Under the pieces are notes generated by a model. That model saw only the letters and a list, made by a program, of their open reading frames with translations. It was not told the DNA's origin and ran no database searches. This document shows, one piece after another, positions 7,893 to 17,443 of a stretch of 64,000 bases of DNA (its first letter is position 1; every line of letters begins with the position of its first letter). The DNA comes from Oceanobacillus alkalisoli (lineage in GTDB: Bacteria; Bacillota; Bacilli; Bacillales; Amphibacillaceae): contig NZ_JAKGBW010000011.1 in the NCBI RefSeq assembly GCF_021556485.1, positions 1-64,000 on the forward strand, read 5' to 3'. The translations under genes and the position numbers were made by a program.

Positions 7893-8498
7893 ATGACAAA
7901 GCATTGGAAATTAAAAGAGATTGTTCTCATGTCGATATTAGGTGTCGTCTTCGGGATCATTTACTTGGCATTCTTTCTTGTTGGTCAAGGAATTCGAAAT
8001 GTCCTTGCTCCATTTGGTCTAGCACCATTTGGATATGAAATTATTTTTGGCATATGGTTCATTGTTTCCATCATTGCCGCTTACATCATTCGGAAGCCAG
8101 GTGTTGCCTTTACAGCTGAACTGATTGCAGGTGTTACCGAAGTATTGCTAGGAACTGCCGCGGGACCTGGACTTATTCTAGCTGCTGCAATCCAAGGCTT
8201 AGGAGCAGAACTTGCCTTTGCATTAACAAGATGGAAGGATTATCGTTTACGCATTTTAATTCTTTCCGGTATATTTGCAGCTATTTTTAGTTTCACTTGG
8301 AATTTATTTTCATCCGGAAACATCGCATTAGCTCCTACATTACTTGTAGCAATGTTAGTCGTTCGCGTCATCAGTGGTGCACTCTTAGCTGGTGTCCTAG
8401 GGAAATGGCTGAGTGATCAACTTGCAAAAACTGGGGTACTTCGTGGCTATGCCTTAGGAAAGGAGTTACAGAAGAAACGTGAAAAAGGAGCAGCTTAA
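7893..8498 (+). CDS. ykoE: YkoE, substrate-specific membrane component of ECF thiamine-precursor importer
   Basis: A 201-residue integral membrane protein with five or six predicted helices, the S component of the YkoEDC energy-coupling factor transporter. It has the family's N-terminal LKEIVLMSILGVVFGIIYL segment and a basic C-terminal tail. It begins 17 bases after ykoF and its end overlaps ykoD. The substrate is taken to be HMP or thiamine from the riboswitch and from YkoF. Confidence 0.9.
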   Translation: MTKHWKLKEIVLMSILGVVFGIIYLAFFLVGQGIRNVLAPFGLAPFGYEIIFGIWFIVSIIAAYIIRKPGVAFTAELIAGVTEVLLGTAAGPGLILAAAIQGLGAELAFALTRWKDYRLRILILSGIFAAIFSFTWNLFSSGNIALAPTLLVAMLVVRVISGALLAGVLGKWLSDQLAKTGVLRGYALGKELQKKREKGAA

Positions 8499-10071
8499 TC
8501 CATTACTCCATATGGACCATTTTTCATTTGACTATGAAAGTTTAGATAAACCATTACTCAATCAGCTAAACTTTTCCTTAATGGATAAGGAGACGACTCT
8601 CCTTATCGGTTCAAGCGGTTCCGGGAAAAGCAGTCTATCTTTATGTTTAAATGGATTGTATCCGGAGGCGGTTGAAGGTGTTTCTTCCGGCAATATCTAT
8701 TACCGAGGGAAAAATATACAAGACTATCAAAAAGGAGAGCTCAGTCAGTTGATTGGCATTGTCTTTCAAGACCCGGAAAGTCAATTTTGCATGATTACCG
8801 TAGAGGACGAGCTTGCTTTTACATTAGAAAACAGAAAAATTGCCCCTTCCGAAATGCCTGAGCGCATTTCGGAAGCGTTATCTGTCGTTGGAATGGACGG
8901 TTTTCAAAAACGAAAGATCCATGAGTTATCGGGGGGACAAAAGCAGAAAATTGCTTTAGCAGCTGTTCTTTTACTAGAACCAGAGCTATTGATTTTAGAT
9001 GAACCTACGGCAAATTTAGATCCGGTTTCCCGAATAGAATTCATCCAATTAATTAAGCACATCCAAGCAAAACAAAAATTAGCTGTGTTTATCATTGAAC
9101 ACCAACTCGAGGATTGGCTCGATGTTGTCGACCGTCTTCTTGTTTTAGGAAAACAGGGTAAAATCATTGCGGATGGCAGTGTAACATCCATCTTTTCAGA
9201 TCATCATTCTTTATTAAAAAAGGAAGGCGTATTTTTACCAAGGCAGTATTCTAACGCTGAAGATTCCTATCCAACTTACGCTGAATCCCCTCCTCGAATC
9301 AAGCAAGATGTTCTGATAACGATTAAACAGATGGGCTTTCACCGCAAAAAACACACTATTTTACAAGATATAAATTTAGAAATACACCGCGGGGAATTCA
9401 TCGCAATTGTTGGAGAAAACGGCGCTGGCAAATCTACCTTACTGCAATTAATGGCTAGGTTGTTAACTCCTCAAAAAGGAACAATAATTTTTCACGATAA
9501 ATTGATGGATCAGTGGGAGGAAAAAGAGTTGCGAAAGAGAATAGGATATGTTTTTCAAAATCCAGAGCACCAATTCATTACGGACACTGTATATGATGAA
9601 TTAACATTTGGAATGAAATTGAATGGATGGACAACAGCTGAATCAGATACTGCTGCAACGGCACTTTTAAAGCAGTTCCATTTAGAAAAACATAAATACA
9701 GTAATCCCTTTTCCTTAAGCGGCGGACAAAAACGCCGCTTAAGTGTTGCAACGATGCTGGACGAAACACCTGATATTTTGTTTTTTGATGAGCCGACATT
9801 TGGCCAGGATGCTAAAACTACAGATGAATTGATGTATATGATTGAAGCCCTGAGAAAAAATGGAACGGCCATCGTCTTCGTCACCCATGATATGGACATT
9901 GTGGACACAGTTGACCGCGCTATCGTCTTGTATCAGCAGCATATTCATTATAATGGCGAGCCGGAAAGTCTTTGGAAGCAAGCTGATTTGCTGGAAAAAA
10001 CTCGATTACGTTTGCCTTACCGGATTCGAGTACTTCATAAAGAAGGTGTAAGCCTTGATCTCGTCCATTAA
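8479..10071 (+). CDS. ykoD: YkoD, double ATPase of ECF transporter
   Basis: A 530-residue fusion of two ABC ATPase domains. Domain 1 has Walker A GSSGSGKSS near residue 45, signature LSGGQKQK and Walker B LLILDEPTANLDP. Domain 2 has Walker A GENGAGKST near residue 312, LSGGQKRR and a Walker B ending in FFDEPT. It replaces the separate EcfA and EcfA' subunits. The GTG at 8479 overlaps ykoE by 20 bases; AAGGAG is 14 bases upstream, so a slightly later start is possible. Its 3' end overlaps ykoC. Confidence 0.92.
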   Translation: MKKEQLNPLLHMDHFSFDYESLDKPLLNQLNFSLMDKETTLLIGSSGSGKSSLSLCLNGLYPEAVEGVSSGNIYYRGKNIQDYQKGELSQLIGIVFQDPESQFCMITVEDELAFTLENRKIAPSEMPERISEALSVVGMDGFQKRKIHELSGGQKQKIALAAVLLLEPELLILDEPTANLDPVSRIEFIQLIKHIQAKQKLAVFIIEHQLEDWLDVVDRLLVLGKQGKIIADGSVTSIFSDHHSLLKKEGVFLPRQYSNAEDSYPTYAESPPRIKQDVLITIKQMGFHRKKHTILQDINLEIHRGEFIAIVGENGAGKSTLLQLMARLLTPQKGTIIFHDKLMDQWEEKELRKRIGYVFQNPEHQFITDTVYDELTFGMKLNGWTTAESDTAATALLKQFHLEKHKYSNPFSLSGGQKRRLSVATMLDETPDILFFDEPTFGQDAKTTDELMYMIEALRKNGTAIVFVTHDMDIVDTVDRAIVLYQQHIHYNGEPESLWKQADLLEKTRLRLPYRIRVLHKEGVSLDLVH

Positions 10072-10834
10072 TCCAACAATCAAAGCATTTGCCATCTTCA
10101 TTCCAGGCATTTTGCTCAGTTTTACATTCGATATGTTTACACCGCTTGTTTATTTTTTATTTATTCTTATTGTGACATTTACAATGAGCGACATCCCCTT
10201 CCTAAAATGGCTTAAGATTTTCAGTCCATTTCTGCTTGTTGCGCTTAGTTTCGCCTGGATGACCATTCTATATACGAATCAAACCTTTTCCTATGGTGAA
10301 GTTTTATTTACCCTTTTCGGAATCGAGATTACAAGGGGTAGTATGATAACAGGAATCAGTCTCGCCTTACGTTCTCTTTGTTTCGTGTGCTTGTCGATTC
10401 TCTTTGCTTTAACGACGAACTCGACTAAATTCATGCTGAGCTTGATGCAGCAATGCAAGGTTCCACCGAAAATAACATATGGTATTCTAGCCGGATATCG
10501 CTTTTTACCGATGTTCCGTGAAGAACTACAAATCTTAAGACAAGCTCATCGTATCCGCGGATTTAGCAGAACGAAAGGGCTAAAAGGAAGATGGAATCAA
10601 TTCCGCAGATATTCTATTCCATTATTAGCAAACGGAATTCGGAAAGCAGAACGGGTTGCTATTGCAATGGAATCAAAAGGTTTTACAGGGGATACCGACC
10701 GCACGCACTATCATGAAATGGACGTCTCAGTTAGAGACTGGCTCTTTTTTACACTTATCGTCGGTGTATTTTTTATTACCGTCGCTTTCTCTTATTCTCT
10801 AGGGTACTTAAATATATTTGGAAAGCAGTTTTAA
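10055..10834 (+). CDS. ykoC: YkoC, EcfT-like transmembrane coupling protein
   Basis: A 259-residue CbiQ/EcfT-family permease with five or six hydrophobic helices. It carries the cytoplasmic coupling motifs near residues 165-180 and 205-215 (AHRIRGFS and an AMESKGF segment resembling the two A-R-G-type motifs that dock on the ATPases). It starts at a TTG overlapping the end of ykoD, with AGAAGG upstream. It is the last gene of ykoFEDC. Confidence 0.9.
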   Translation: MISSINPTIKAFAIFIPGILLSFTFDMFTPLVYFLFILIVTFTMSDIPFLKWLKIFSPFLLVALSFAWMTILYTNQTFSYGEVLFTLFGIEITRGSMITGISLALRSLCFVCLSILFALTTNSTKFMLSLMQQCKVPPKITYGILAGYRFLPMFREELQILRQAHRIRGFSRTKGLKGRWNQFRRYSIPLLANGIRKAERVAIAMESKGFTGDTDRTHYHEMDVSVRDWLFFTLIVGVFFITVAFSYSLGYLNIFGKQF

Positions 10835-10845
10835 AAAGGATCTAT

Positions 10846-10940
10846 ATAGTGAGACTTCAATCCGTGGGGTCATCCCCTACTTATTGTTAGTTAAACGGAT
10901 CCGGGAATTAGCGTCCGTTATCCCCCCGCCTAAACTATCT
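10846..10940 (+). other. Structured intergenic element of unknown function
   Basis: The 255-base gap between ykoC and the peptide-binding protein gene contains at least two predicted hairpins. One centres on GTGGGGTCATCCCCTAC (10864-10880) flanked by complementary CAAT and ATTG. The second pairs AACGGA (10894-10899) with TCCGTT (10914-10919). There is no obvious T-run, so it is not a simple terminator. It may be a repeat-family member or a structured leader; no reading frame is evident. Confidence 0.35.
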
Positions 10941-11089
10941 CGACATGACCTGAAGCTTTCAGCTGGGAATTTTACGGAATGTTAGACCGGGATGAATACT
11001 CTCTACCCAACTATTCCTACTTGACTAATTGGATTTATTATATTAAGTTATTGATGTCAAGTTAAATAAACATAATGGGGGAAATTTCA

Positions 11090-12802
11090 GTGAAAAGAAT
11101 CAATTGGGGATTATTCATATTATTAATTGGATTACTTATCCTTACTGCTTGCAATTCGAATGACGATGCTGCAAGCACAACAGAAGATACTGAAAAAGTT
11201 CAAATTGTAGAAGATACAGTTCTTGAAGCAGAACAACCGGAACTGGCACCACAATTATCGATCAATCGCGGGAATACAGTTGTTGTAGGGCTTCAAGAGC
11301 CTGGTGGAATCTTCACTCCGTACTTCAATACGAGCGGTTACGATGGTAACGTACAATCCGTCATGTTCACACCATTAATTGAAGTAAATGAAAGCGGTGA
11401 GCCAATTCCTGGACTTGCTGAGTCTTGGGATATTTCTGATGACGAACTAACCTATACATACCATCTCCGCGATGACTTGAAATTCGATGATGGTACGCCA
11501 TTAACGTCGGAAGATGTGGCTTTCACGATAACACTTCTGCATGATCCAAGTTATGCTGGAGGAACAGATATAACGAAAGCGAATGTCGTTGGCGGGCTTG
11601 ATTATAAAGAAGGTGACGCGGAAGAAATAGCTGGAATAAACATTATTGATGATCAAACGATTGAAATAGAAACTGAAGAAGTAAATGCACAATCCCTCCG
11701 TCTCTTAGGCGGGCAAGTGCTAAAGAAAGATTACTATGGAGAAGGTTATGAGAAAGGAAACATCGATTATATCCGTGATCTCCATTTAGAACCAATCGGA
11801 GCTGGACCATTCCGGTTCGTCGAATATAAACCAGGTCAGGAAATCCGTTTTGAGGCAAATGAACATTATTACGATGGTAAACCAGATGTCGATACGTTCA
11901 TTTATAAAACAACAGAAGGAGATTCCACACAATTCTTCCAAACAGGAGAAGTTGATTACAGTGGATTCACTGCAAATGCGGATAACTTCGAATTATTACA
12001 GACTCTCGGGTTTGCTGATATAAACCTTTATACATCAACAGCTTATAGCTATATTACATTCAACCATGACAGTCCTATTCTAGCAGATCCTAAAGTAAGA
12101 CAGGCGCTTAATTACGGTTTAGACCGTGAAACAATTTTAAATGTCTATGCTCAAGGATATTCTGAAGTAGCGAACGTTCCGGTTGCGCCAGTTTCCTGGG
12201 CTTATACCGATGAAGTAGAAGGCTTCCCATATGATCCCGAAAAGGCTAAAGAACTTCTTGAGGAAGCCGGCTGGGTTGAAGGGTCGGATGGCATCCGGGA
12301 AAAAGATGGTGAGAAACTATCACTCTATTATTTCTCTAGCTCAGGAGGGTTATCTGACACCTTAGTACCGATTGCCCAAGAGAATTACCGTGAAATTGGT
12401 GTGGAATTCCAAGTAGAATTAATGGACTTTAACGCATTACTAGCGAGAGTGGAGCAGGGTGACCACGACTTGGCTTCCTTTTCGACAACGATGCAAACTG
12501 ATCCATATCACGGAGTCGAAATCTTCCATTCGGAAAACACATCTGTAACAACCCAAGGATATGCGAGTGAAGAAATCGATGGATTAATTGAAGCAAGTGT
12601 TGCAACAAACGATATTGAAGAACGAAAAATAGCCTACCACGAACTATATCAAGCACTAGAAAATGATCCGCCTTTAATTTTACTTGGGTACAATAAAGTA
12701 CTCTCTGCAAGTAATTCCCGTGTAGATGGATTTACTCCAAATGGCTTCCGCGGAATTACGCCAAGCTTGCCGAATTTACAAGTCGTTGATGTGAATCAAT
12801 AA
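11090..12802 (+). CDS. ABC transporter substrate-binding lipoprotein (peptide/nickel family)
   Basis: A protein of about 570 residues of solute-binding family 5 (PF00496). A lipoprotein signal ends in LLILTAC near residue 21, followed by an acidic, low-complexity linker and the SBP_bac_5 fold. Family landmarks include PLIEVNESGEPIPGLAESW, the LRDDLKFDDGTP strand and the late RxxLNYGLDRE-type motif. It is first in a five-gene importer operon. GTG 11090 was preferred to ATG 11075 because GGGGGAA (11077-11083) lies between them. The substrate is not evident; peptides are most common. Confidence 0.88.
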   Translation: MKRINWGLFILLIGLLILTACNSNDDAASTTEDTEKVQIVEDTVLEAEQPELAPQLSINRGNTVVVGLQEPGGIFTPYFNTSGYDGNVQSVMFTPLIEVNESGEPIPGLAESWDISDDELTYTYHLRDDLKFDDGTPLTSEDVAFTITLLHDPSYAGGTDITKANVVGGLDYKEGDAEEIAGINIIDDQTIEIETEEVNAQSLRLLGGQVLKKDYYGEGYEKGNIDYIRDLHLEPIGAGPFRFVEYKPGQEIRFEANEHYYDGKPDVDTFIYKTTEGDSTQFFQTGEVDYSGFTANADNFELLQTLGFADINLYTSTAYSYITFNHDSPILADPKVRQALNYGLDRETILNVYAQGYSEVANVPVAPVSWAYTDEVEGFPYDPEKAKELLEEAGWVEGSDGIREKDGEKLSLYYFSSSGGLSDTLVPIAQENYREIGVEFQVELMDFNALLARVEQGDHDLASFSTTMQTDPYHGVEIFHSENTSVTTQGYASEEIDGLIEASVATNDIEERKIAYHELYQALENDPPLILLGYNKVLSASNSRVDGFTPNGFRGITPSLPNLQVVDVNQ

Positions 12803-12825
12803 TTGAATAAATGATAATGAATGAA

Positions 12826-12868
12826 AAGGGAACAAAAGCATCTGAGTTATTGCGGATGTTCCTTTTTC
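12826..12868 (+). terminator. Attenuating hairpin between binding protein and permease
   Basis: An inverted repeat (AAAAGGGAACA with TGTTCCTTTTT) followed by Ts lies between the binding-protein gene and the first permease gene. It probably makes the binding protein more abundant than the membrane complex. Confidence 0.65.
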
Positions 12869-12904
12869 ATGTTTAAACAGAAATTAAAGAGGAGGGTCAA
12901 CACG

Positions 12905-13861
12905 GTGAACAGCTATTTTATAAAACGAATTCTTTACTTAATTCCTACTTTAATAGGTGCATCTATCTTAATCTTTTTCCTTTATTCACTCATTCCGGGA
13001 GATTATGTTGATACGGACCCTAATTTAACAGCCGAAAGAAAAGCGGAACTGAAGGAATTATATGGACTAGACCAACCAGTCATTACCCGATATTTCACAT
13101 GGGTAGGAAATCTATTTCAAGGTGATTTAGGATACTCCTTACAATTTCAACGACCTGTAACCGAAGTGCTTGGCAATTACATATGGAGTTCATTTTTCGT
13201 TGCCTTAGCTTCCTTAATTATCACCTGGTTCTTAGCAATTATCATTGGAGTTATTTCAGCAACCCGGCATTATTCTCTCTTTGATTCTACCGTTACTTTC
13301 CTTGTATTTGCTGCGATGGCAACCCCATCATTCTTCCTTGGGTTAATTATGATTAAGTTCTTTGCTGTTGATTTAGGCTGGTTCCCGGCCGGCGGAATGA
13401 TTACAACAGGAAGTAACTTTACTGGATTGGAGTATTTTAAAGACTTAGCAGAACATATGATACTGCCAGTCCTTGTATTAGTCATGCTGAGTGTTGGAGG
13501 ATTAACACGATACTTCCGGACAAATATGCTTGAGGTTGTCAGACAGGACTTTGTACGAACAGCACGGGCAAAAGGATTAAAAGAGCGGGTCGTGATTTTC
13601 AAGCATGCGTTCCGAAATGCCATGCTACCGGCGATTACATTGTTCGCTTTTGAACTGCCTGCCCTTTTCAGTGGAGCAATCATTACAGAGCAGATATTTA
13701 ATTGGCCAGGAATCGGTGCCATTTATATGCAAGCCTTTACTGTACGTGATTATCCGTTATTAATGGGCTTTACGATGTTTATTGCAGTGTTGACCGTCAT
13801 CAGTAATTTAATAGCCGATTTATTATACGGCGTTGCGGATCCGCGCGTCCGTTTGAAATAG
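12905..13861 (+). CDS. Peptide ABC transporter permease (DppB/OppB type)
   Basis: About 318 residues with six membrane helices. The N-terminal FIKRILYLIPTLIGASILIF signature and the cytoplasmic EAA loop (DFVRTARAKGLKERVVIFKHAFRNAMLP) near residues 215-245 contact the ATPases. GTG 12905 lies eight bases after AGGAGGG; the longer frame upstream of it runs through the hairpin and is unlikely. It forms the membrane channel with the next gene. Confidence 0.88.
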   Translation: MNSYFIKRILYLIPTLIGASILIFFLYSLIPGDYVDTDPNLTAERKAELKELYGLDQPVITRYFTWVGNLFQGDLGYSLQFQRPVTEVLGNYIWSSFFVALASLIITWFLAIIIGVISATRHYSLFDSTVTFLVFAAMATPSFFLGLIMIKFFAVDLGWFPAGGMITTGSNFTGLEYFKDLAEHMILPVLVLVMLSVGGLTRYFRTNMLEVVRQDFVRTARAKGLKERVVIFKHAFRNAMLPAITLFAFELPALFSGAIITEQIFNWPGIGAIYMQAFTVRDYPLLMGFTMFIAVLTVISNLIADLLYGVADPRVRLK

Positions 13862-13878
13862 GAGGGTGACAAATACAT

Positions 13879-14796
13879 ATGGAAGAAACTACAGTTCAAA
13901 CAGAACATATGGCCAAATACAGGAAATCCAACTTATGGAAACAAGTTTTCCGCCGTCTAGTGAAAAATAAAATGGCTATGACAGGATTAGGTTTTCTCAT
14001 TTTCATCTTTGTTTTTTGTATGATAGGCCCTTTTTTCTCACCATATGCCAATGGTGGTGTTGATGCGATAAATATTAATCAGCCACCTAGTGCAGAGCAT
14101 TGGCTCGGTACAGATGCTTTAGGAAGAGATGTGTTAACTAGACTAATGGAAGCTGGGAGAATTTCTCTTACAGTTGGTCTTGGTGCAATGGTGATGTCTG
14201 TTTTTATCGGGACACTACTTGGTGTTCTTGCTGGATTTTACCAAGGTATCGTTGACCAGATTATTATGCGGACTGCCGATGTCTTAATGACGATTCCAGG
14301 ACTCCCTCTCCTCTTCATTATGGCAGCTGTTATGTCAGAGTGGAAAGTCCCTGCAGAAAATCGACTCTATATCGTGATGGTTATGTTAAGTATTGTCGGT
14401 TGGTCTGGACTGGCACGATTAGTAAGAAGTCAAATTCTGAGTTTAAGAGAGCGTGAATATATGCATGCTACCGAATCCCTTGGACTTCGGGACAGAAGAA
14501 AGCTATTTGTCCATTTACTTCCAAACATTGTTCCTCTCCTTATCGTAGTTGGAACATTAAGTGTTGGTGGTGCAATTTTGAGCGAATCGGTATTGAGTTA
14601 CTTTGGGTTAGGAGTCGTCCCTCCTACCGCATCCTGGGGAAATATGATTAATGCCGCCAACTCCTTAATTGATTTCCAGAACCGACCTTGGCTCTGGATT
14701 CCACCTGGAGTTGCCATATTTCTAACAGTAATTAGCATTAATTTACTTGGAGATGGATTACGAGATGCAATTGATCCAAAAATGAAAAGTAGGTGA
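13879..14796 (+). CDS. Peptide ABC transporter permease (DppC/OppC type)
   Basis: A 305-residue permease with the OppC N-terminal domain near residues 20-70 and six membrane helices. The GTDALGRDVLTRLMEAGRISL motif sits near residue 75 and the EAA loop REYMHATESLGLRDRRKLFVHLLPN near residue 195. It starts 17 bases after the DppB-type gene and overlaps the next gene's frame. Confidence 0.9.
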   Translation: MEETTVQTEHMAKYRKSNLWKQVFRRLVKNKMAMTGLGFLIFIFVFCMIGPFFSPYANGGVDAININQPPSAEHWLGTDALGRDVLTRLMEAGRISLTVGLGAMVMSVFIGTLLGVLAGFYQGIVDQIIMRTADVLMTIPGLPLLFIMAAVMSEWKVPAENRLYIVMVMLSIVGWSGLARLVRSQILSLREREYMHATESLGLRDRRKLFVHLLPNIVPLLIVVGTLSVGGAILSESVLSYFGLGVVPPTASWGNMINAANSLIDFQNRPWLWIPPGVAIFLTVISINLLGDGLRDAIDPKMKSR

Positions 14797-14801
14797 CAAC
14801 A

Positions 14802-15791
14802 ATGTCTGATAACACAATTCTTGATGTAAAAAAACTCAGCACACATTTTTTCACAGAAAATGGTGTTGTTAAAGCAGTTAATGATGTAAGTTTTAGTGTT
14901 TCTGAAGGGCAAACAGTTTGTATTGTTGGAGAATCAGGCTGTGGAAAAAGCGTAACTGCTATGTCAATTATGAGGTTAATCGAAGACCCACCAGGTAAAA
15001 TTGTCGATGGTGAGATCTTGTTTCAGGACAAAGATCTAATTCACGCATCAAAGAAAGATCTGAGAAGACTTAGAGGAAATGATATTTCGATGATTTTTCA
15101 GGAGCCAATGTCTTCCTTAAATCCCGTTTTAACGATTGGTGAACAAATTACAGAGCCATTGTTTGAACATCGATTACTAACAAAAAAGCAAGCAAAGCAA
15201 GAAGCAATTAAATTGATTGAGCTTGTTGGCATCGGACGCAGTAATGAGATCTTCCATTCCTATCCGCATCAATTAAGCGGAGGAATGCTGCAGCGAATTA
15301 TGATTGCAATCGCTCTAAGTTGTGATCCACTGCTTCTCATTGCAGATGAGCCGACAACTGCACTTGATGTAACAATTCAGGCGCAAATTTTAGAGTTACT
15401 AAAAGAAATTAAAGAAGAACGCAATATGTCGATGCTCCTTATCACCCACGATTTAGGAGTTGTTGCAGAAGTTGCCGATTACGTCGTCGTCATGTATGCA
15501 GGTAAAGTAATTGAGCAAGGTTCTGTTTTGGATATTTTCAAAGACCCGAAACACCCTTACACACAGGGCCTACTGCAATCAAAGCCTGTTTTAAACCAAC
15601 GGAAAAAGCGTCTATACTCCATTCCTGGTCAAGTACCTAATTTAATTGATTTAAAGCCGTCCTGTTACTTTTACGACCGATGTGAACACCGAATGAGCAT
15701 ATGTGGCGGTAGTATACCGGAGAAAATGGAAGTAGATGATAATCATCAAGTTGCCTGCTGGCTATATGAGAAAGAAGAGGTGAGAACGTGA
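14802..15791 (+). CDS. Peptide ABC transporter ATP-binding protein (DppD/OppD type)
   Basis: About 329 residues. Walker A GESGCGKS near residue 42, LSGGMLQR signature, Walker B LLIADEPTTALD and a C-terminal oligopeptide/dipeptide domain with a Cys cluster (CYFYDRCEHRMSICGG, final C near the end) that may bind an iron-sulfur cluster in homologues. AGGTG six bases upstream favours ATG 14802 over GTG 14793. It works with the following ATPase as a heterodimer. Confidence 0.9.
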   Translation: MSDNTILDVKKLSTHFFTENGVVKAVNDVSFSVSEGQTVCIVGESGCGKSVTAMSIMRLIEDPPGKIVDGEILFQDKDLIHASKKDLRRLRGNDISMIFQEPMSSLNPVLTIGEQITEPLFEHRLLTKKQAKQEAIKLIELVGIGRSNEIFHSYPHQLSGGMLQRIMIAIALSCDPLLLIADEPTTALDVTIQAQILELLKEIKEERNMSMLLITHDLGVVAEVADYVVVMYAGKVIEQGSVLDIFKDPKHPYTQGLLQSKPVLNQRKKRLYSIPGQVPNLIDLKPSCYFYDRCEHRMSICGGSIPEKMEVDDNHQVACWLYEKEEVRT

Positions 15792-16765
15792 TGGATCAAA
15801 AAGAACCTTTAGTCGAAGTAAAAAACTTAAAGAAACACTATAAAGATTCATCCCGATCTCTTTTCAAACGAAATCAATCCGTTGTTAAAGCAGTCGATAA
15901 TGTCAGCTTTACAATAGAAGAAGGGGAAACATTCGGCCTTGTTGGCGAGTCTGGAAGTGGAAAAAGCACAATAGGAAGAAGTATATTACGATTAACGGAT
16001 ATAACGGATGGAGAAATACTTTATAAAGGAAAGAGCGTTCATCAGCTATCCAAACAAGAATTGCGCGAACATCGGAAAAGCTTCCAATTTGTTTTTCAAG
16101 ACCCTTTTAGCTCTCTAAATCCTCGTATCCGGATAGGCGATGCAATTGGAGAAGCCTTACTAGATCATGGCTTAGCCACGAAAAAGGAAATCCGTGAGAA
16201 AGTATTAGAAGTATTGAACCTTTGCGGACTTGCTCCTTATCATATCGACCGTTTTCCCCATGAATTCAGTGGAGGACAACGCCAGCGGATTGGGATCGCC
16301 CGGGCAATTATTATGGATCCAGAATTCATTGTAGCTGATGAACCAGTGTCTGGATTAGACGTGTCGATTCAGGCACAGATCATTAATTTATTTAGTGATC
16401 TCCAGGAAAAGAAACAATTAACCTACCTCTTTATTTCTCATGATTTGAGTGTTGTAGAACATATCGCAACAAGAGTTGGTGTACTTTACCTCGGCACACT
16501 GATGGAGTTAGGTTCACGAGACGAAATATATGAAAATCCTTTACATCCTTATACGAAGTCATTACTTTCCGCTATTCCAATTCCTGACCCAACAGTGAAA
16601 CGTGAGCGGATTGTTTTACAAGGTGATGTGCCGAATCCAGCCAACCCACCAACGGGTTGTAAATTCCATACCCGTTGCCCATTTGCAAGGGAGAAATGTA
16701 AAACAATCGTTCCTGAGTTTAAAGAAGTCGAGGCAAATCATTTCGTTGCTTGTCATCTAGTATAA
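15791..16765 (+). CDS. Peptide ABC transporter ATP-binding protein (DppF/OppF type)
   Basis: About 324 residues. Walker A GESGSGKST near residue 55, FSGGQRQR signature, Walker B IVADEPVSGLD and the C-terminal Cys-rich oligopeptide motif CKFHTRCPFAREKC. It overlaps the preceding gene by one base and is the last gene of the importer operon. Confidence 0.9.
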   Translation: MDQKEPLVEVKNLKKHYKDSSRSLFKRNQSVVKAVDNVSFTIEEGETFGLVGESGSGKSTIGRSILRLTDITDGEILYKGKSVHQLSKQELREHRKSFQFVFQDPFSSLNPRIRIGDAIGEALLDHGLATKKEIREKVLEVLNLCGLAPYHIDRFPHEFSGGQRQRIGIARAIIMDPEFIVADEPVSGLDVSIQAQIINLFSDLQEKKQLTYLFISHDLSVVEHIATRVGVLYLGTLMELGSRDEIYENPLHPYTKSLLSAIPIPDPTVKRERIVLQGDVPNPANPPTGCKFHTRCPFAREKCKTIVPEFKEVEANHFVACHLV

Positions 16766-16784
16766 GCTAGTATAAGACACTCTG

Positions 16785-16835
16785 ATTGCTATTAATTGCT
16801 ATTCAAGAATAAGGAGCAATTAGGGTGTCTTTTCC
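16785..16835 (+). terminator. Rho-independent terminator
   Basis: The stem arms AAGACACTCTGATTGCT and GCAATTAGGGTGTCTTTT surround a loop of about 20 bases and end in Ts, closing the importer operon. Confidence 0.7.
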
Positions 16836-16872
16836 CATAACGATGCAAACTCCCCTCATAGATTAGCTTTAA

Positions 16873-17169
16873 CTATGTTAGCCTTTCCAAATCGTGCGGC
16901 TTGATGAATGCTAACGATTTATTTAACTCCACACTTTCACTCTGCTGCAGGACAACAGCAACAAACTGGGAACAGTAAAAGGCATTCTCTCTATTTAATG
17001 GAATATTAAATAGAATTACAATCAAGCCTAACCTATTATAACGGTAGTCCTCCTTCCGATTGTCTAGCGTATGGATAGACTTCCGCATGCTCTCATAAGC
17101 ATGCTCACTTACGTTTAAACGGTAAATAACACGAGTTGCTTCTTTTATAAGTTGATCTAAATATTTCAT
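16873..17169 (-). pseudogene. Fragment of a papain-like/NlpC-type hypothetical protein
   Basis: A 98-codon frame whose C-terminal part carries FYCSQFVAVVLQQ followed by a IKPHDLERL tail. This resembles the Cys-containing active-site strand of permuted papain-like hydrolases widespread in Bacilli. The N-terminal fold is missing and the His-bearing segment is not visible, so it is probably a remnant. It sits in a decayed region with repeats and a second broken gene. Confidence 0.4.
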
Positions 17170-17199
17170 GAAAAGTTTTCCTTGAAATTATGCCTTGTA

Positions 17200-17345
17200 G
17201 GGACTTTATTAGACACAATCGGCCGTAATTCGGGATAGATGTCTATTAGAAGAGCTCTATTAGACACTTCAGCTCTGAATCCTTGTAAAATGTCTCATAG
17301 AAGGATTCTAACGGGCAAAATGAGCAACATAACTTGCTAATAGAT
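17200..17345. repeat. About 52-bp palindromic tandem repeat units
   Basis: Unit 1 (17200-17251, 52 bases) and unit 2 (17252-17302, 51 bases) each run from a TATTAGACAC motif to a complementary TGTCT(A/C)(A/T)TAGAA motif. A partial third unit (17303-17345) ends in GAGCAACATAACTTG. The same family recurs at 56374-56460. Confidence 0.6.
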
Positions 17346-17443
17346 GGATTAGCTCCCATACAGATGTGAAAAACCTAAGTTTAACCTATAATAGAATAAT
17401 ATTTTGGTTGTCCTTCCTAATAGACTGGCAACTAATCCTTTTT

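Noticed and set aside
10981-11060. T-box leader before the peptide-binding protein gene
   Set aside because: No AGGGTGGNACCGCG-type T-box sequence or specifier stem was found.
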